Of a DNA stretch of 64,000 bases, positions 1 to 9,730 are shown piece by piece. The stretch comes from Chitinophaga sp. CF418 (lineage in GTDB: Bacteria; Bacteroidota; Bacteroidia; Chitinophagales; Chitinophagaceae), in NCBI RefSeq assembly GCF_900142925.1, contig NZ_FRCN01000003.1, positions 24,597 to 88,596 on the forward strand. Reading direction: 5' to 3'. Positions within the stretch are counted from its first letter, which is position 1, and every line of letters begins with the position of its first letter. Under the pieces are notes generated by a model that did no database searches, was not told the DNA's origin, and saw only the letters and a list, made by a program, of their open reading frames with translations. Both the position numbers and the translations under genes were made by a program.

Positions 1-1
1 C

Positions 2-688
<687 letters not shown>

Positions 689-790
689 TGATATTTCAAA
701 GCGAATGGGAAAATTACATCAGCTTAAATAAGCTATATAACCTGCAGATAATAAATATCAATTGGTTCGTAAACTTACCCCTACTGGGCA

Positions 791-833
791 CAAAAATAGC
801 AAACCCGCTCTCGTAGCGGGTTTGCTATTTTTG
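791..833. terminator. Strong bidirectional hairpin terminator
   Basis: A perfect 19-bp inverted repeat (791-809 with 815-833, loop CTCGT) with a GC-rich core (AACCCGCT/AGCGGGTT) and A- and T-rich outer arms, so it can stop transcription from either side. It lies about 100 bp after the esterase stop. The rest of the stretch 689-1012 holds no gene. A short tRNA T-arm-like string occurs near 877-894, without a tRNA. Confidence 0.85.
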
Positions 834-1012
834 CATCTTTCACTTTTCACTATAACTCTTTCATAATCAGCATTAAGCGGGTTCGATTCCCGACTTGTTG
901 ATATTTTCTACGGGTTGACAATAAACTAAATCATAGATAACAGATATTCTTAAATCATACTTCTTCTGTCATTGAAGAAGACACGCTGGCTGGATAAATA
1001 AAGCGTGATCAG

Positions 1013-1309
1013 TCATTGCGTTTGCAAGTGCAGTATAGTTGAAACAATTTCGTTAAATGCATTAAACCAACCGATACCTTTTTGATCAGCGTATTGCTGT
1101 ACTTGCCCAGGCCATCCCGGATTGCTCTTGGTTATTCGATGTTCGGTTTTAAGCCATTCAGATACTTGTTCACTGATGTTGACTTCTCCTCCCGACCCAG
1201 TTTCAAACCCCGTGATAAATGCAACTACTTGTTCTTTCTCTAACTGATAAACATACATTAAGGGTCTTTTAAGAAAGTGAATTATAATCTCCTTGTGTTC
1301 AGATTTCAT
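1013..1309 (-). CDS. Hypothetical protein (about 98 aa)
   Basis: Not recognised. The product is acidic and soluble, with a KRPLMYV segment near the N-terminus, a Gly-rich GFETGSGG and a Trp-containing GWPGQV and WFNAF towards the end. Size and composition resemble small Bacteroidota immunity-like proteins, but no family can be assigned. I chose the internal ATG at 1309 because the frame upstream (to 1357 and beyond) is transposase-derived, so the first 16 codons of the longer frame are probably not native. No clear ribosome binding site is visible. It lies directly downstream of a broken insertion sequence and may itself have lost its original promoter. Confidence 0.45.
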   Translation of the reverse strand: MKSEHKEIIIHFLKRPLMYVYQLEKEQVVAFITGFETGSGGEVNISEQVSEWLKTEHRITKSNPGWPGQVQQYADQKGIGWFNAFNEIVSTILHLQTQ

Positions 1310-1327
1310 TGAACTATAACTTATATT

Positions 1328-2179
1328 GTTTCTTATGTGATTATTCTTCATCCTCATAGCACTGGCATCTTTGTCCGTCCTGTTATATCCACTGCGTTTG
1401 CCTCCATTGATAATCTACGTTTCATACTTTTCTATCTTGCTATCCGCTTCATATAGCTTTTTCTTTAAGGTTGCGGCCTTACGTTTGATCCGTTTGGAAG
1501 TAGCTATTTCCAGGTGCTTGTTCAATCGCTTTATCTGGGCGCTTATAGCTTTGGTTACTGTAGAGTTAGCGCCTGTCTCAGCTAAGTCATACTTACCACA
1601 CTGACGATCTTCTTCGATATTAAGCTGATCTATTTCCTTAAACAGCGTCTTACATTTCTGTTCCGTTGATGCCTTATAACGTTCTGCATTCTTTTTCCAT
1701 ACTATTTTATGTTGTTTTGCATCGGCACGAAACGTACTGCCATCCCAAAAATAATTTTCCATTTTAATATAACTATGGGCCATCAGAAACTCCAGCATCT
1801 CCCTAAATAAGACTTCTATTACTTCTTTGGCCTTACTGCTACGAAAGTTGTTAATTGTACGAAAGTCGAGACGGCTCATCCCGCTTAACCACATAAAGTG
1901 GATATCCTTGCTTAGCGCCTGCGCTATTTTGCGGCCTGTATAAATTTTAACACTATAAGCATATAAGAGCACCTTCAATAACATCCGAGGATGATACGCT
2001 GTTGTTCCTCCGCCTAAATATAGATCGATCAGATCGGTAAGATCCATAGACTCTACTACCTCATTCACTACGCGAACCAAGTGCTTTCCTCCGATTAACT
2101 CATCTAGTGAAGGAGGAAGTAATAAACCTTGTTGGGGACTATATGATTTAAATTTCCGAGAAGTGCTTATTTTTGCCAT
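1328..2179 (-). pseudogene. IS1182-type transposase, interrupted and 3'-truncated
   Basis: The frame starts at an ATG at 2179 (MAKISTSRKFKSYSP) and matches the N-terminal half of IS1182-family DDE transposases: a PPSLDELI segment, HPRMLLKVLLYAY, the SGMSRLDFRTINNFR block and the catalytic-type YFWDGSTFRAD. A TAG at about 1415 stops the frame, yet the same frame continues past it with NRTDKDASAMRMKNNHIRN, clearly the family's conserved TD-DATFMRMK-DHM-NGQ region in degenerate form. The similarity then ends abruptly and the frame runs into an unrelated small gene. The family is usually about 450-520 residues, so the catalytic C-terminal half is gone. The element's outer end is probably near 2296, where a GGGGCTGACC-type end follows a hairpin at 2212-2242. 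Confidence 0.85.
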
Positions 2180-2411
2180 AGTATTTTTGATGTGGTAATT
2201 AAAAATACCAATCGGCCCTCTTTCTGCAAAGAAAAGGGCCGACCTTTTTGAGATCTGCCCTATTTCTTCGAACCTGACCTTTTTGGTCAGCCCCATTTTT
2301 ATTCAATTTTCATTTATTACATAATATGTTAACCATCAACTTACCCAAGTTCGATTCCAGCTCTGCCATAACCTTAAATTCCATAACACTTATTCCTCTT
2401 TTATATTTATT

Positions 2412-2480
2412 TGGGTATTTATGGATAAAATTATGGATAACTTACAATTATATGGGTATTTTTGGGTAATTTTATGGATA
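2412..2480 (+). promoter_or_regulatory. Short-repeat cluster upstream of the Fic gene (possible operator)
   Basis: Six copies of a related hexamer lie in 69 bp: TGGGTA at 2412, 2453 and 2463, and TGGATA at 2422, 2434 and 2475. The last overlaps the proposed Fic start codon. Such clustering directly before a gene whose product ends in a winged-helix-like domain would fit autoregulation. That role is inferred; only the repeats are seen. Confidence 0.4.
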
Positions 2481-3526
2481 TGATAAATTCCGCAACATTA
2501 AATATTACTCCAGAAATCCTTTCACTTATTGCTGAAATTGATGAGTTTAAAGGTGCCTGGCGCGCTTTAGGACAGCTTGCCCCCGAACAGCTATCTTCTC
2601 TCAAAAAAGTCGCTACCATCGAAAGTATCGGATCATCCACTCGTATTGAAGGAAGTAAGCTTACCGACAAACAAGTAGAGGAGTTATTATTCAATCTTGA
2701 AATACAGAAGTTCACAACAAGAGATGAACAGGAGGTAGCAGGGTACTCTACCGTAATGAATCTGCTCTTTCAGAATTATGCTGAAATCCCGCTGTCTGAA
2801 AATTATATTCAGCAATTACATTCCCTCTTATTAAAACATAGCGATAAAGATTATTGGCACCGGGGTAGTTATAAAAAGTCTCCAAATCATGTAGAAGCAT
2901 TTGACAGCACAGGTAAATCTCTCGGGGTTGTATTTGAAACAGCAAGTCCTTTTGAAACACCGATACGGATGCAGGACTTAATAGAATGGGCAACACATGC
3001 ATATGCAATTAAGGACCTACATCCTCTACTGATAACGGCCATGGTAATAGTTGAATTTCTTGCGATACATCCATTCCAGGATGGAAACGGAAGGCTTTCC
3101 CGAATACTAACCACCTTTCTGCTGTTAAAAGCAGGTTATCAATATGTACCTTATAGTTCTCTTGAATCTGTGATCGAACAAAGCAAGGAAGGGTATTATC
3201 TTGCTTTACGTCAAACTCAGGGAACATTAAAAAGCGAAAGCCCTAATTGGCACCCATGGATTTTGTTTTTCCTCCGCGCTTTACAGCAACAAAAAAGGAG
3301 ACTGGAGGTAAAAGTTGAAAAAGAAAACCTCCTTTTAATGCAACTACCAGAATTATCCCTTCAAATCTTACAATTTATACAATCAAGAGGAAAAGCAACT
3401 ATCGGTGATATTGTAACTGTAACAAACGCAAATCGTAATACCATTAAAAAACATTTAGAGAACCTGGTTACTACCCAAAGACTTCACAAGAATGGAATTG
3501 GAAAAGGTACCTGGTACACAATTTAA
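2474..3526 (+). CDS. Fic family protein with C-terminal winged helix
   Basis: Fic proteins transfer AMP or a related nucleotide moiety onto target proteins. The catalytic motif HPFQDGNGR is complete (around residue 200), including the catalytic His and the anion-binding Gly-Asn-Gly-Arg. Upstream, STRIEGS fits the (S/T)xxxE(G/N) inhibitory helix, which places the autoinhibitory segment on the same chain in front of the Fic core. The last 70 residues (IGDIVTVTNANRNTIKKHLENL) look like a winged helix-turn-helix, as in the common Bacteroidota Fic/DUF4172-like proteins of about 350-370 residues. I prefer the ATG at 2474 to a TTG at 2462. Downstream, 100 bp separate it from the primase-helicase on the same strand; a shared defence role is possible but unproven. 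Confidence 0.88.
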   Translation: MDMINSATLNITPEILSLIAEIDEFKGAWRALGQLAPEQLSSLKKVATIESIGSSTRIEGSKLTDKQVEELLFNLEIQKFTTRDEQEVAGYSTVMNLLFQNYAEIPLSENYIQQLHSLLLKHSDKDYWHRGSYKKSPNHVEAFDSTGKSLGVVFETASPFETPIRMQDLIEWATHAYAIKDLHPLLITAMVIVEFLAIHPFQDGNGRLSRILTTFLLLKAGYQYVPYSSLESVIEQSKEGYYLALRQTQGTLKSESPNWHPWILFFLRALQQQKRRLEVKVEKENLLLMQLPELSLQILQFIQSRGKATIGDIVTVTNANRNTIKKHLENLVTTQRLHKNGIGKGTWYTI

Positions 3527-3626
3527 CTCATATTATGTGAGCTATTAATAGGTGAATAAGATAGCCTTATGATTTTTTCACATCCTGTCCTTTTTCTTTT
3601 AAACCAACTCTATAAACCGATCTAAT

Positions 3627-6605
3627 GTGATCCCTGAATATAAAATAAAGCTTTTCACTGCTCTCTTCAAAGGCAGGCAAGATGTTTTCGCATTATACTG
3701 GGAAAACGGTGGTAAATCCGGCTACATGCCTGCTTATCATTTTGATCCATACCGGTATAAAGTGCATAAAATGAAAGGCGGTACGCTTAGTAATTTCCCT
3801 GAAAAAACATATCAACCATTAACAGAAACACAGATTTACAAACATTTAAACGGAAGCCATCTAATTGGCCTCTATCCTTTATTAACAGATGATACATCCT
3901 GGTTCATAGTAGCAGATTTTGACGAAGAGAACTGGATAGATGATAGCCGCAAGTTTCTGTTTCTTTGCAAGAAAAAAGGAATTCCAGCTTACCTGGAACG
4001 CTCCCGTTCCGGAAATGGCGCGCATGTCTGGGTATTCTTTGAGCAGGCCTATCCGGCAATTAAGAGCCGCAAAATAATGCTCACATTATTAACGGAAGCT
4101 CATATCATTTCAACATTCGATAAAAATTCCAGTTTTGACAGACTATTTCCCAACCAGGATTCACTTTCCGGAAAACCACTTGGTAATCTAATCGCACTTC
4201 CTTTTCATAAGCCGGCCATGGATAAGGGGAATAGCTGCTTCATTGCTCCCGAAACAATGGAACCGTATCCAGAACAATGGCAATTTCTTATAACCATACA
4301 AAAAGCACAGATAGCTACCCTGGATAATCTGTATGTTAAGTCAAACCCTTCTGAATTATCAATAAATAAGCTGCCCAATCAAGGCTTAACTATACATTTA
4401 AATAATGTAATCACTATTGCAAGAAATGGCTTGCCTGTTATTCTGATTAGCTATTTACGAGAAGAGCTGAATATTGCTAACACAGAATTCTTTATCCGGC
4501 AGAAGACAGGCAAAAGCACATATAAAAGCAAACGCTATTTCAAATTCATTGAAGAAACAAGCGATCATATTATTATTCCCCGTGGCTTTATCAGAAAACT
4601 TCTTGATTTTTGTAAGGAAAATAATATCGCCTATAAATTAGAAGATCAACGTAAACGACAACCCCATCAGCTTTACAGTTTTGAGGCAACGTTGCGGGAT
4701 TATCAGCAAATTGGTGTTTCCGCAACAGAAAATAAGCATATAGGGGTAATAGTGGCACCTCCTGGTTCTGGTAAAACCCTAATAGGATTAAAAATAATTG
4801 CCAATAAACAGCAATCAGCTCTAATTGTAGTTCATAGAAAGCAGTTAATGGAACAGTGGGCAGAACGAATCACTACTTTTCTAGGCATTCCAGATCACGA
4901 GATTGGGAAAATCGGACAGGGAAAGTATAAGCCAGGAAAGCTAATAACATTGGCTACGATTCAAAGCCTTGCAAAAGCAATCTCTAATCAATCTAATAAG
5001 GATCTTACCAGCTCATTCGGAACTATCTTGATTGATGAATGTCATCATATTCCCGCCGAAACCTACTATACTATCATCCAGCAATTCAAAAGCTTTTACC
5101 AATATGGGCTTACTGCGACACCTTTCCGTAAATACAGCGATGGAAAACTTATCTTCATCCATTTAGGTGAAGTTATTGCAGAAATCGAAAACCATCAGGT
5201 AACAAGTTCTCCTCAGGCAACAATAATTATACGAGACACATCTCTGGATGTACCGTTTAACCAGAAAACTGACCGGTTTGAAACCTTGTCTAAAATCCTG
5301 GTGCATGATTCAACGAGAAACAATCTCATCCTAAAAGATATAATCAAAGAGCTTAGTAGCGGGAAACGTATCGTAGTGCTAACCGAACGTAAAGAGCATA
5401 TTGATTCATTGCACCAATATCTGAAACAATCATATGAAACAATTACATTAAGTGGCGAGGATAGTGCAACCAGCCGTGATATCAAATGGAAACTATTAAA
5501 ATCCGGAAATTATCAGGTATTGATAACCACAGGGCAATTTTTTGGAGAAGGAACCGATTTGGACAATGCTACGTGCCTCTTCCTTGTCTATCCATTCTCA
5601 TTTGAAGCAAAGCTCATTCAATATATAGGCCGGGTGCAACGATCAGAAATAGTTCCTGTCATTTATGACTACCGGGATATTAGAATTGATTACCTGAATA
5701 ACCTGTTTTTAAAACGAAATACTTATTACAGAAAGTTAATTCGCCAGAGATCGTTATTTGATGATCCAGTCCAAGAAGTTAAACCAGTAACTACACCCAA
5801 CACAATTACTATAGAAAAAGAGGTTAAAATACCTATAGATGCTCTCGAATTCAAATACGGTGCCATAGGTTTCTCTTATATCTATAAGGAACCAGACGAG
5901 AAACTTGAATTTGAAATAGCGCATGAAGATATCAGACCAGAATTTGACGTATTGAAGCCGTATTTTATTAAAGTATTAAAAAGCAGAAACATCACAGCCT
6001 CAATATTTGCAGAACTGGAAAATGGAACGCTGGTATCACAATCCGCAGATTCAGCCGACATAAAGAAAATCAATAAAGAAATCATTGAAGGTGTGAGATT
6101 CAGATTTATGACAAAAGTAATCCTCAATAAGTCTTCTTCATCTGAACGAAATGTACTGGATATAACTCAGCTACAAGCAGGGCAATCACTTTATGAATCG
6201 GGAGAGGAATTGATTGCGGATATATTAAAGAATCCACAATTTAAGCATCAACAACAACTTCGCTATCTGGCAGAAAAACATGCCGGACATATATTGAAAA
6301 TCCGCTTTGTACTTCAACCATTCTCGTTTGTATTTCTGATAGAAGGAGAGGAAATGTACCATATGATATTAGAAACCCTGGATACAGAGGAAGCCAGCTA
6401 TATATGGTGTTTCGAAAAGCAGCGGTCGCTACTACCCATGTATTTAAAAGACTTAGACAAGCAGCTGGATATTATCAGACAACAAGGCAGACATGCATTC
6501 ATTACTACTGCACCAGAAAATTTCAGCCGGATTGTTCATGACTATAGCAATGAACAGAAAGGCTTCATCACCTGGAAATATATGCTGGAAGAACGCCTGA
6601 TATAG
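3627..6605 (+). CDS. TOTE-type primase (AEP) fused to SF2 helicase
   Basis: A 992-residue fusion. The N-terminal about 300 residues match the archaeo-eukaryotic primase domain of TOTE conflict systems: LFKGRQDVFALYWE at the start, the metal-binding VADFDEENW near residue 92, SRSGNGAHVWVFF near 125 and GNLIALPFHK near 185. From about residue 350 there is a superfamily 2 helicase: Walker A APPGSGKT (about 377), DECHH box (about 469), TATPFR (about 496) and the C-terminal QYIGRVQRS (about 664). The last 250 residues are unassigned and may bind nucleic acid. The gene starts with GTG; no better ATG gives the conserved beginning. TOTE systems are predicted anti-element modules; activity here is inferred. 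Two small genes follow at 40-bp gaps, with a third abutting the second. Confidence 0.85.
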   Translation: MIPEYKIKLFTALFKGRQDVFALYWENGGKSGYMPAYHFDPYRYKVHKMKGGTLSNFPEKTYQPLTETQIYKHLNGSHLIGLYPLLTDDTSWFIVADFDEENWIDDSRKFLFLCKKKGIPAYLERSRSGNGAHVWVFFEQAYPAIKSRKIMLTLLTEAHIISTFDKNSSFDRLFPNQDSLSGKPLGNLIALPFHKPAMDKGNSCFIAPETMEPYPEQWQFLITIQKAQIATLDNLYVKSNPSELSINKLPNQGLTIHLNNVITIARNGLPVILISYLREELNIANTEFFIRQKTGKSTYKSKRYFKFIEETSDHIIIPRGFIRKLLDFCKENNIAYKLEDQRKRQPHQLYSFEATLRDYQQIGVSATENKHIGVIVAPPGSGKTLIGLKIIANKQQSALIVVHRKQLMEQWAERITTFLGIPDHEIGKIGQGKYKPGKLITLATIQSLAKAISNQSNKDLTSSFGTILIDECHHIPAETYYTIIQQFKSFYQYGLTATPFRKYSDGKLIFIHLGEVIAEIENHQVTSSPQATIIIRDTSLDVPFNQKTDRFETLSKILVHDSTRNNLILKDIIKELSSGKRIVVLTERKEHIDSLHQYLKQSYETITLSGEDSATSRDIKWKLLKSGNYQVLITTGQFFGEGTDLDNATCLFLVYPFSFEAKLIQYIGRVQRSEIVPVIYDYRDIRIDYLNNLFLKRNTYYRKLIRQRSLFDDPVQEVKPVTTPNTITIEKEVKIPIDALEFKYGAIGFSYIYKEPDEKLEFEIAHEDIRPEFDVLKPYFIKVLKSRNITASIFAELENGTLVSQSADSADIKKINKEIIEGVRFRFMTKVILNKSSSSERNVLDITQLQAGQSLYESGEELIADILKNPQFKHQQQLRYLAEKHAGHILKIRFVLQPFSFVFLIEGEEMYHMILETLDTEEASYIWCFEKQRSLLPMYLKDLDKQLDIIRQQGRHAFITTAPENFSRIVHDYSNEQKGFITWKYMLEERLI

Positions 6606-6644
6606 TAACTTACAATTCATATCATTCAAAAATCCCGAAAAATT

Positions 6645-7262
6645 ATGAGTAAAAGTGAAAAAATGAGATACTTAAGGAATGCACCTACTCTATTTCCTCT
6701 TGAAAGCTATACAGCACAGCTGAAAATTATTATGGAAAATCAACCTTCCAGCCCTTCTCACAATTTCCTGGATGAACTTATTCAGCGTGACCGGTCAATT
6801 GCTTATGAAATGATAGCCCGGTTTGTTCCAATGGAAACGACTGCTGAAATATCAACTTTTCTAAAGGCATTTATTGCGGAAGAAAAAAAGGGAGACGATT
6901 ATATTAGCGAAGAAGGTGAGGAAGCTGTTGAGAAAATTGCGAGAAGCCTTCTGGAGAGAGGTAGGGAATCAATCAATGCAAAAAACTACCTTACCGCTGC
7001 GGAAACTGCCTTTGCCGTTATCCTCGCCATTGAGCCCGAACTGTGTATGGTATTAGATGAGGGTTGGACTTACCAAATGATTATTATCGAATCCTTCGAA
7101 TATTTAGATCAGATCGGTAAACTGCCATTAAGCCCGGATGTATTTGATTTATTACTGCAACAAACTACTAAGCATTTCAATAGCATACGTGAAGAAGATC
7201 GGTATGTCGATGATAAATGGAAAGAATTAATGCTTACATTCAAAAATGGATATACACAGTAA
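6645..7262 (+). CDS. Hypothetical protein downstream of TOTE primase-helicase
   Basis: Not recognised. 205 residues, soluble, mostly helical by composition and acidic in the middle (AEEKKGDDYISEEGEEAVEK). A segment near residues 105-135 (AKNYLTAAETAFAVILAIEP) resembles one or two TPR helices. No catalytic motif is visible. It begins 39 bp after the primase-helicase stop on the same strand and is probably co-transcribed, so an accessory or regulatory role in that module is reasonable to test. Confidence 0.6.
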   Translation: MSKSEKMRYLRNAPTLFPLESYTAQLKIIMENQPSSPSHNFLDELIQRDRSIAYEMIARFVPMETTAEISTFLKAFIAEEKKGDDYISEEGEEAVEKIARSLLERGRESINAKNYLTAAETAFAVILAIEPELCMVLDEGWTYQMIIIESFEYLDQIGKLPLSPDVFDLLLQQTTKHFNSIREEDRYVDDKWKELMLTFKNGYTQ

Positions 7263-7301
7263 TCATGAATACAGTACAGAGATGCTGCTAAAAATACTCA
7301 G

Positions 7302-7823
7302 ATGCAAGGTGATAAAATCCAATCATTCAACATTTATACCAGTACTATCGTCGAATTTAATAGAATGCTGATCACGGGTTCCTGCTCTGATAGGGAGGGT
7401 TTAGGAATAGCCGTTACGGAGCTACTATATGACCTTTTGGCGGAATGGTCTGGGTATAACCAAACTTTACAACAGTGGACACATGCTGAATGGAAGGATT
7501 TTGGCAATATGCTGTTTATTCATGCGTATAATGAACCTGCATCCGTTATGCTTCAAATTGGTATCAACTGGGAGGGTATCTATTTACAAATGACCATTGA
7601 GGAGCAAGAGGTCTTTTTAAATTCTCTGCCGGAAAATGTAAAAACATACCATTTTAATTTATCTCAATTAGGCAAATTTGAGATAAGTGACGATAATAAT
7701 GATTTCCTAATAATGTGGTCATACGAGAATTACTCTATAATTGATATTGCTACCAATGGCTGTAATGCTTTCTCACTGATGTATATGCTTTGCCAGGAAC
7801 TTAACAAATTTGAAAATAAATGA
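7302..7823 (+). CDS. Hypothetical protein (173 aa)
   Basis: Not recognised. 173 residues, soluble, without signal peptide or membrane segment, rich in Trp and aromatic residues (WSGYNQTLQQWTHAEWKDF, INWEGIYLQM). It follows the previous gene by 39 bp and its stop is one base before the next start codon, so the three small genes after the primase-helicase look like one transcript. No family can be named. Confidence 0.55.
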   Translation: MQGDKIQSFNIYTSTIVEFNRMLITGSCSDREGLGIAVTELLYDLLAEWSGYNQTLQQWTHAEWKDFGNMLFIHAYNEPASVMLQIGINWEGIYLQMTIEEQEVFLNSLPENVKTYHFNLSQLGKFEISDDNNDFLIMWSYENYSIIDIATNGCNAFSLMYMLCQELNKFENK

Positions 7824-7824
7824 T

Positions 7825-8250
7825 ATGGGTAACAGGTTTAAGAATAGCGAAGAAAGGATAGAACAGATATTTAAAAACAGTTTTGAAGACACTTCCAGGC
7901 GGCTTGAGACACTTTTGTTTTATAAATCATACCTGGAATCAAACTTAAAGTTGCCCCTTCACATTACCGGAATTGAAGATTTTAAATGGGAAGAATATTA
8001 CATTTTCGGTCCGGGAGAAAAAGAGGAATACGAAACATTAAAGAAAACTCGTCCGTCTTATACTGACATATTCAATATGACAAGTTTTGATTCTTATTAT
8101 GATGAAGACTATGGATTGTTTGCAAAAGTAACAAGGATTTCTGATAAAAAACGGTTTAAACTACCCCTGGTAGATATGAAGGCCGTAGATAAAAAATCGC
8201 TGGAATATCAGCTACTTGAAGACTATTCTATATGGGTCATTAATTATTAG
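7825..8250 (+). CDS. CcbP-like calcium-binding-family protein
   Basis: About 141 residues. The C-terminal two thirds follow the pattern of the small calcium-binding family described for cyanobacterial CcbP: YLESNLKLPLHITGIEDF, a central YGLFAKVTRISDKKRFKLPL and the closing LVDMKAVDKKSLEYQLLEDY followed by SIWVINY. The family is small and acidic and its role is poorly known. The start is the ATG at 7825, one base after the preceding stop, rather than a TTG at 7810. Placement behind the primase-helicase suggests co-transcription only. Confidence 0.5.
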   Translation: MGNRFKNSEERIEQIFKNSFEDTSRRLETLLFYKSYLESNLKLPLHITGIEDFKWEEYYIFGPGEKEEYETLKKTRPSYTDIFNMTSFDSYYDEDYGLFAKVTRISDKKRFKLPLVDMKAVDKKSLEYQLLEDYSIWVINY

Positions 8251-8492
8251 AATAATGTCTGATTTATGAAATTGAGGATGCAATTACTATTACTTCTGAC
8301 ATAATTTATTAATAATCAATAACAGTTGGTTCCGGGTAGAGCGGATCGTTACCTCCCCGCTCCCCCACAGGTAGGGTCGAACAGTGGCGCATTAGACTGC
8401 AGTCTATGTTTCCACCACCTGCCACGTCAAACGCAGCGTGCGCATTTAACGCACTGCGCTTTCCTAATGACTTCTTATTAAAGTTTATTCGC
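8251..8492 (-). other. Probable 3' RNA part of a group II intron remnant
   Basis: No gene. Read on the minus strand this stretch follows the maturase remnant and contains GC-rich self-complementary segments, for example GAGCGG...CCGCTC flanked by GGG and ACCC (about 8338-8372) and GTGCGTTAAATGCGCAC, which look like structured intron domains. I cannot identify domain V or VI with certainty, so the intron's 3' boundary is not placed. Confidence 0.4.
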
Positions 8493-8763
8493 CTATCGCG
8501 TTGGGGTTGCTTTCCGCGGGGATATATTAAAGTAGCTATAAATATTGTAGATAGCGCATAAACCCTTTGTACTCCATAAATTCCAACCGAAGCCTTTCAA
8601 TCTTTTAGCTTTCATCAAATGACGACGGATTTTCCTGGTCAGCCTATCTTTTATATACCCAAACGTCTTACTGGAATGCCCTACCCCTAAAGTATTGAAC
8701 CCAGCCTCTCAATATTGGATTTATAATATCCCGAACACGGGTTAATGGCTGTGATTCAAAACG
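8493..8763 (-). pseudogene. Group II intron maturase, C-terminal remnant with frameshift
   Basis: Reading the minus strand gives RFESQPLTRV, then INPILRGWVQYFR, followed one frame over by VGHSSKTFGYIKDR and LKGFGWNLWSTKGLCAIYNI, ending at a stop at 8493. This is the thumb/X (maturase) end of group II intron reverse transcriptases, which typically has an LRGW-YFR motif followed by GFGWKRWS and L-Y-Y residues. A one-base frameshift near 8680 separates the two halves, and everything upstream (the reverse transcriptase domain) is missing because the nuclease gene lies there. The element is dead. Confidence 0.8.
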
Positions 8764-8764
8764 C

Positions 8765-9730
8765 TTAAACACATCCCGTAGATAAAGAAACCCAATAGGC
8801 AGAATTCTCAAAGTCTTTGGCTAGTTTAAATAAGTTTTTCGCATTATCATTTTTCCCAAAAAAATCTCTCAAAATATCTACCGGGATTGCCTCTGCAGCG
8901 GTAATAATAGACTGTATGCTGCGACTGGATACGAGAGCCATTTGCTCTACTCTAATTTTTATTTTAGTATTGCCAGTTACTCCATAACGAAAGCCATCTT
9001 CCAGATTTTTATTTTTTGCGGTGGCCTCTATAAAAGCCATGTTCTTTAAAATAAAGTCAACTGTAATAAGCAAATAAGAAACAAATAAGTATAATAACCT
9101 CGTTAATCCTTCTCTTTTTAAAGGAGTAGAATGCAAATGAATTAGTATCTCCTTAATGTCAATTAGCAAGTGGTTAGCTCCAATAAAATCTAGAGCTTCT
9201 AAAATTCTACTTTTCGCAGATTCATTTTTCTGATACCAATTTGTTGTAAATCTTGTAAACTCATCTTTTAAAAGAGAATTCAATTTTTCTTCAGATAACC
9301 TATGAGAGGTAAGTGACTTAATCTTATTTAGAAAGTTACCATTTAGCACGGTCACTCCTCTTTTTTCCCCAAACTCTATTACTTCATCTCTTTTGTCCGT
9401 AGTTGCCACAATACACCTGTCGTAATCCAGTATATCCATTATACCTTTCGCAACAATAATTCTTTCAACAGCCGCGGGCTTAGCTTTGTTTTTAATGTCA
9501 ACGTTAATTCTTTCTCTGCTGATAGGATTCGATCTATGATAAAGCCATAGGTCTATATCGGTAACCTCAACACCCTGAAACCGCAATTTGCTGCCCCTTA
9601 TAACATAATAACCCAAGTCAAGAAAGTACAATCTTAATTGTTCTTCCATCACATCATTGTAGCCATTATTGATTCCCCTAGAAATTAGACTGTTTTGTGG
9701 GGGCCTCCTGGAACGCCTATTGGCAAGCAT
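8765..9730 (-). CDS. PD-(D/E)XK-like nuclease, hypothetical
   Basis: 321 residues. After an MEEQLRLYFLDLGYYVIRG helix-strand start, the segment VTDIDLWLYH and then NVDIKNKAKPAAVERI give the D...(D/E)xK layout of a restriction-like nuclease core (Asp near residue 58, Asp-Ile-Lys near 77), followed by AKGIMDILDYDRCIVATTD as in other restriction-fold proteins. The C-terminal 180 residues are helical and unassigned. The start is uncertain: ATG 9730 or ATG 9649, which begins right at the nuclease fold; neither has a clear ribosome binding site. The last codons read into the group II intron remnant, so the natural C-terminus may be altered. A defence role is plausible from the neighbours but not shown. 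Confidence 0.55.
   Translation of the reverse strand: MLANRRSRRPPQNSLISRGINNGYNDVMEEQLRLYFLDLGYYVIRGSKLRFQGVEVTDIDLWLYHRSNPISRERINVDIKNKAKPAAVERIIVAKGIMDILDYDRCIVATTDKRDEVIEFGEKRGVTVLNGNFLNKIKSLTSHRLSEEKLNSLLKDEFTRFTTNWYQKNESAKSRILEALDFIGANHLLIDIKEILIHLHSTPLKREGLTRLLYLFVSYLLITVDFILKNMAFIEATAKNKNLEDGFRYGVTGNTKIKIRVEQMALVSSRSIQSIITAAEAIPVDILRDFFGKNDNAKNLFKLAKDFENSAYWVSLSTGCV

Noticed and set aside
877..894. tRNA T-arm-like string (GGGTTCGATTCCCG)
   Set aside because: No acceptor, D or anticodon arm can be placed around it; at most an old attachment-site remnant.
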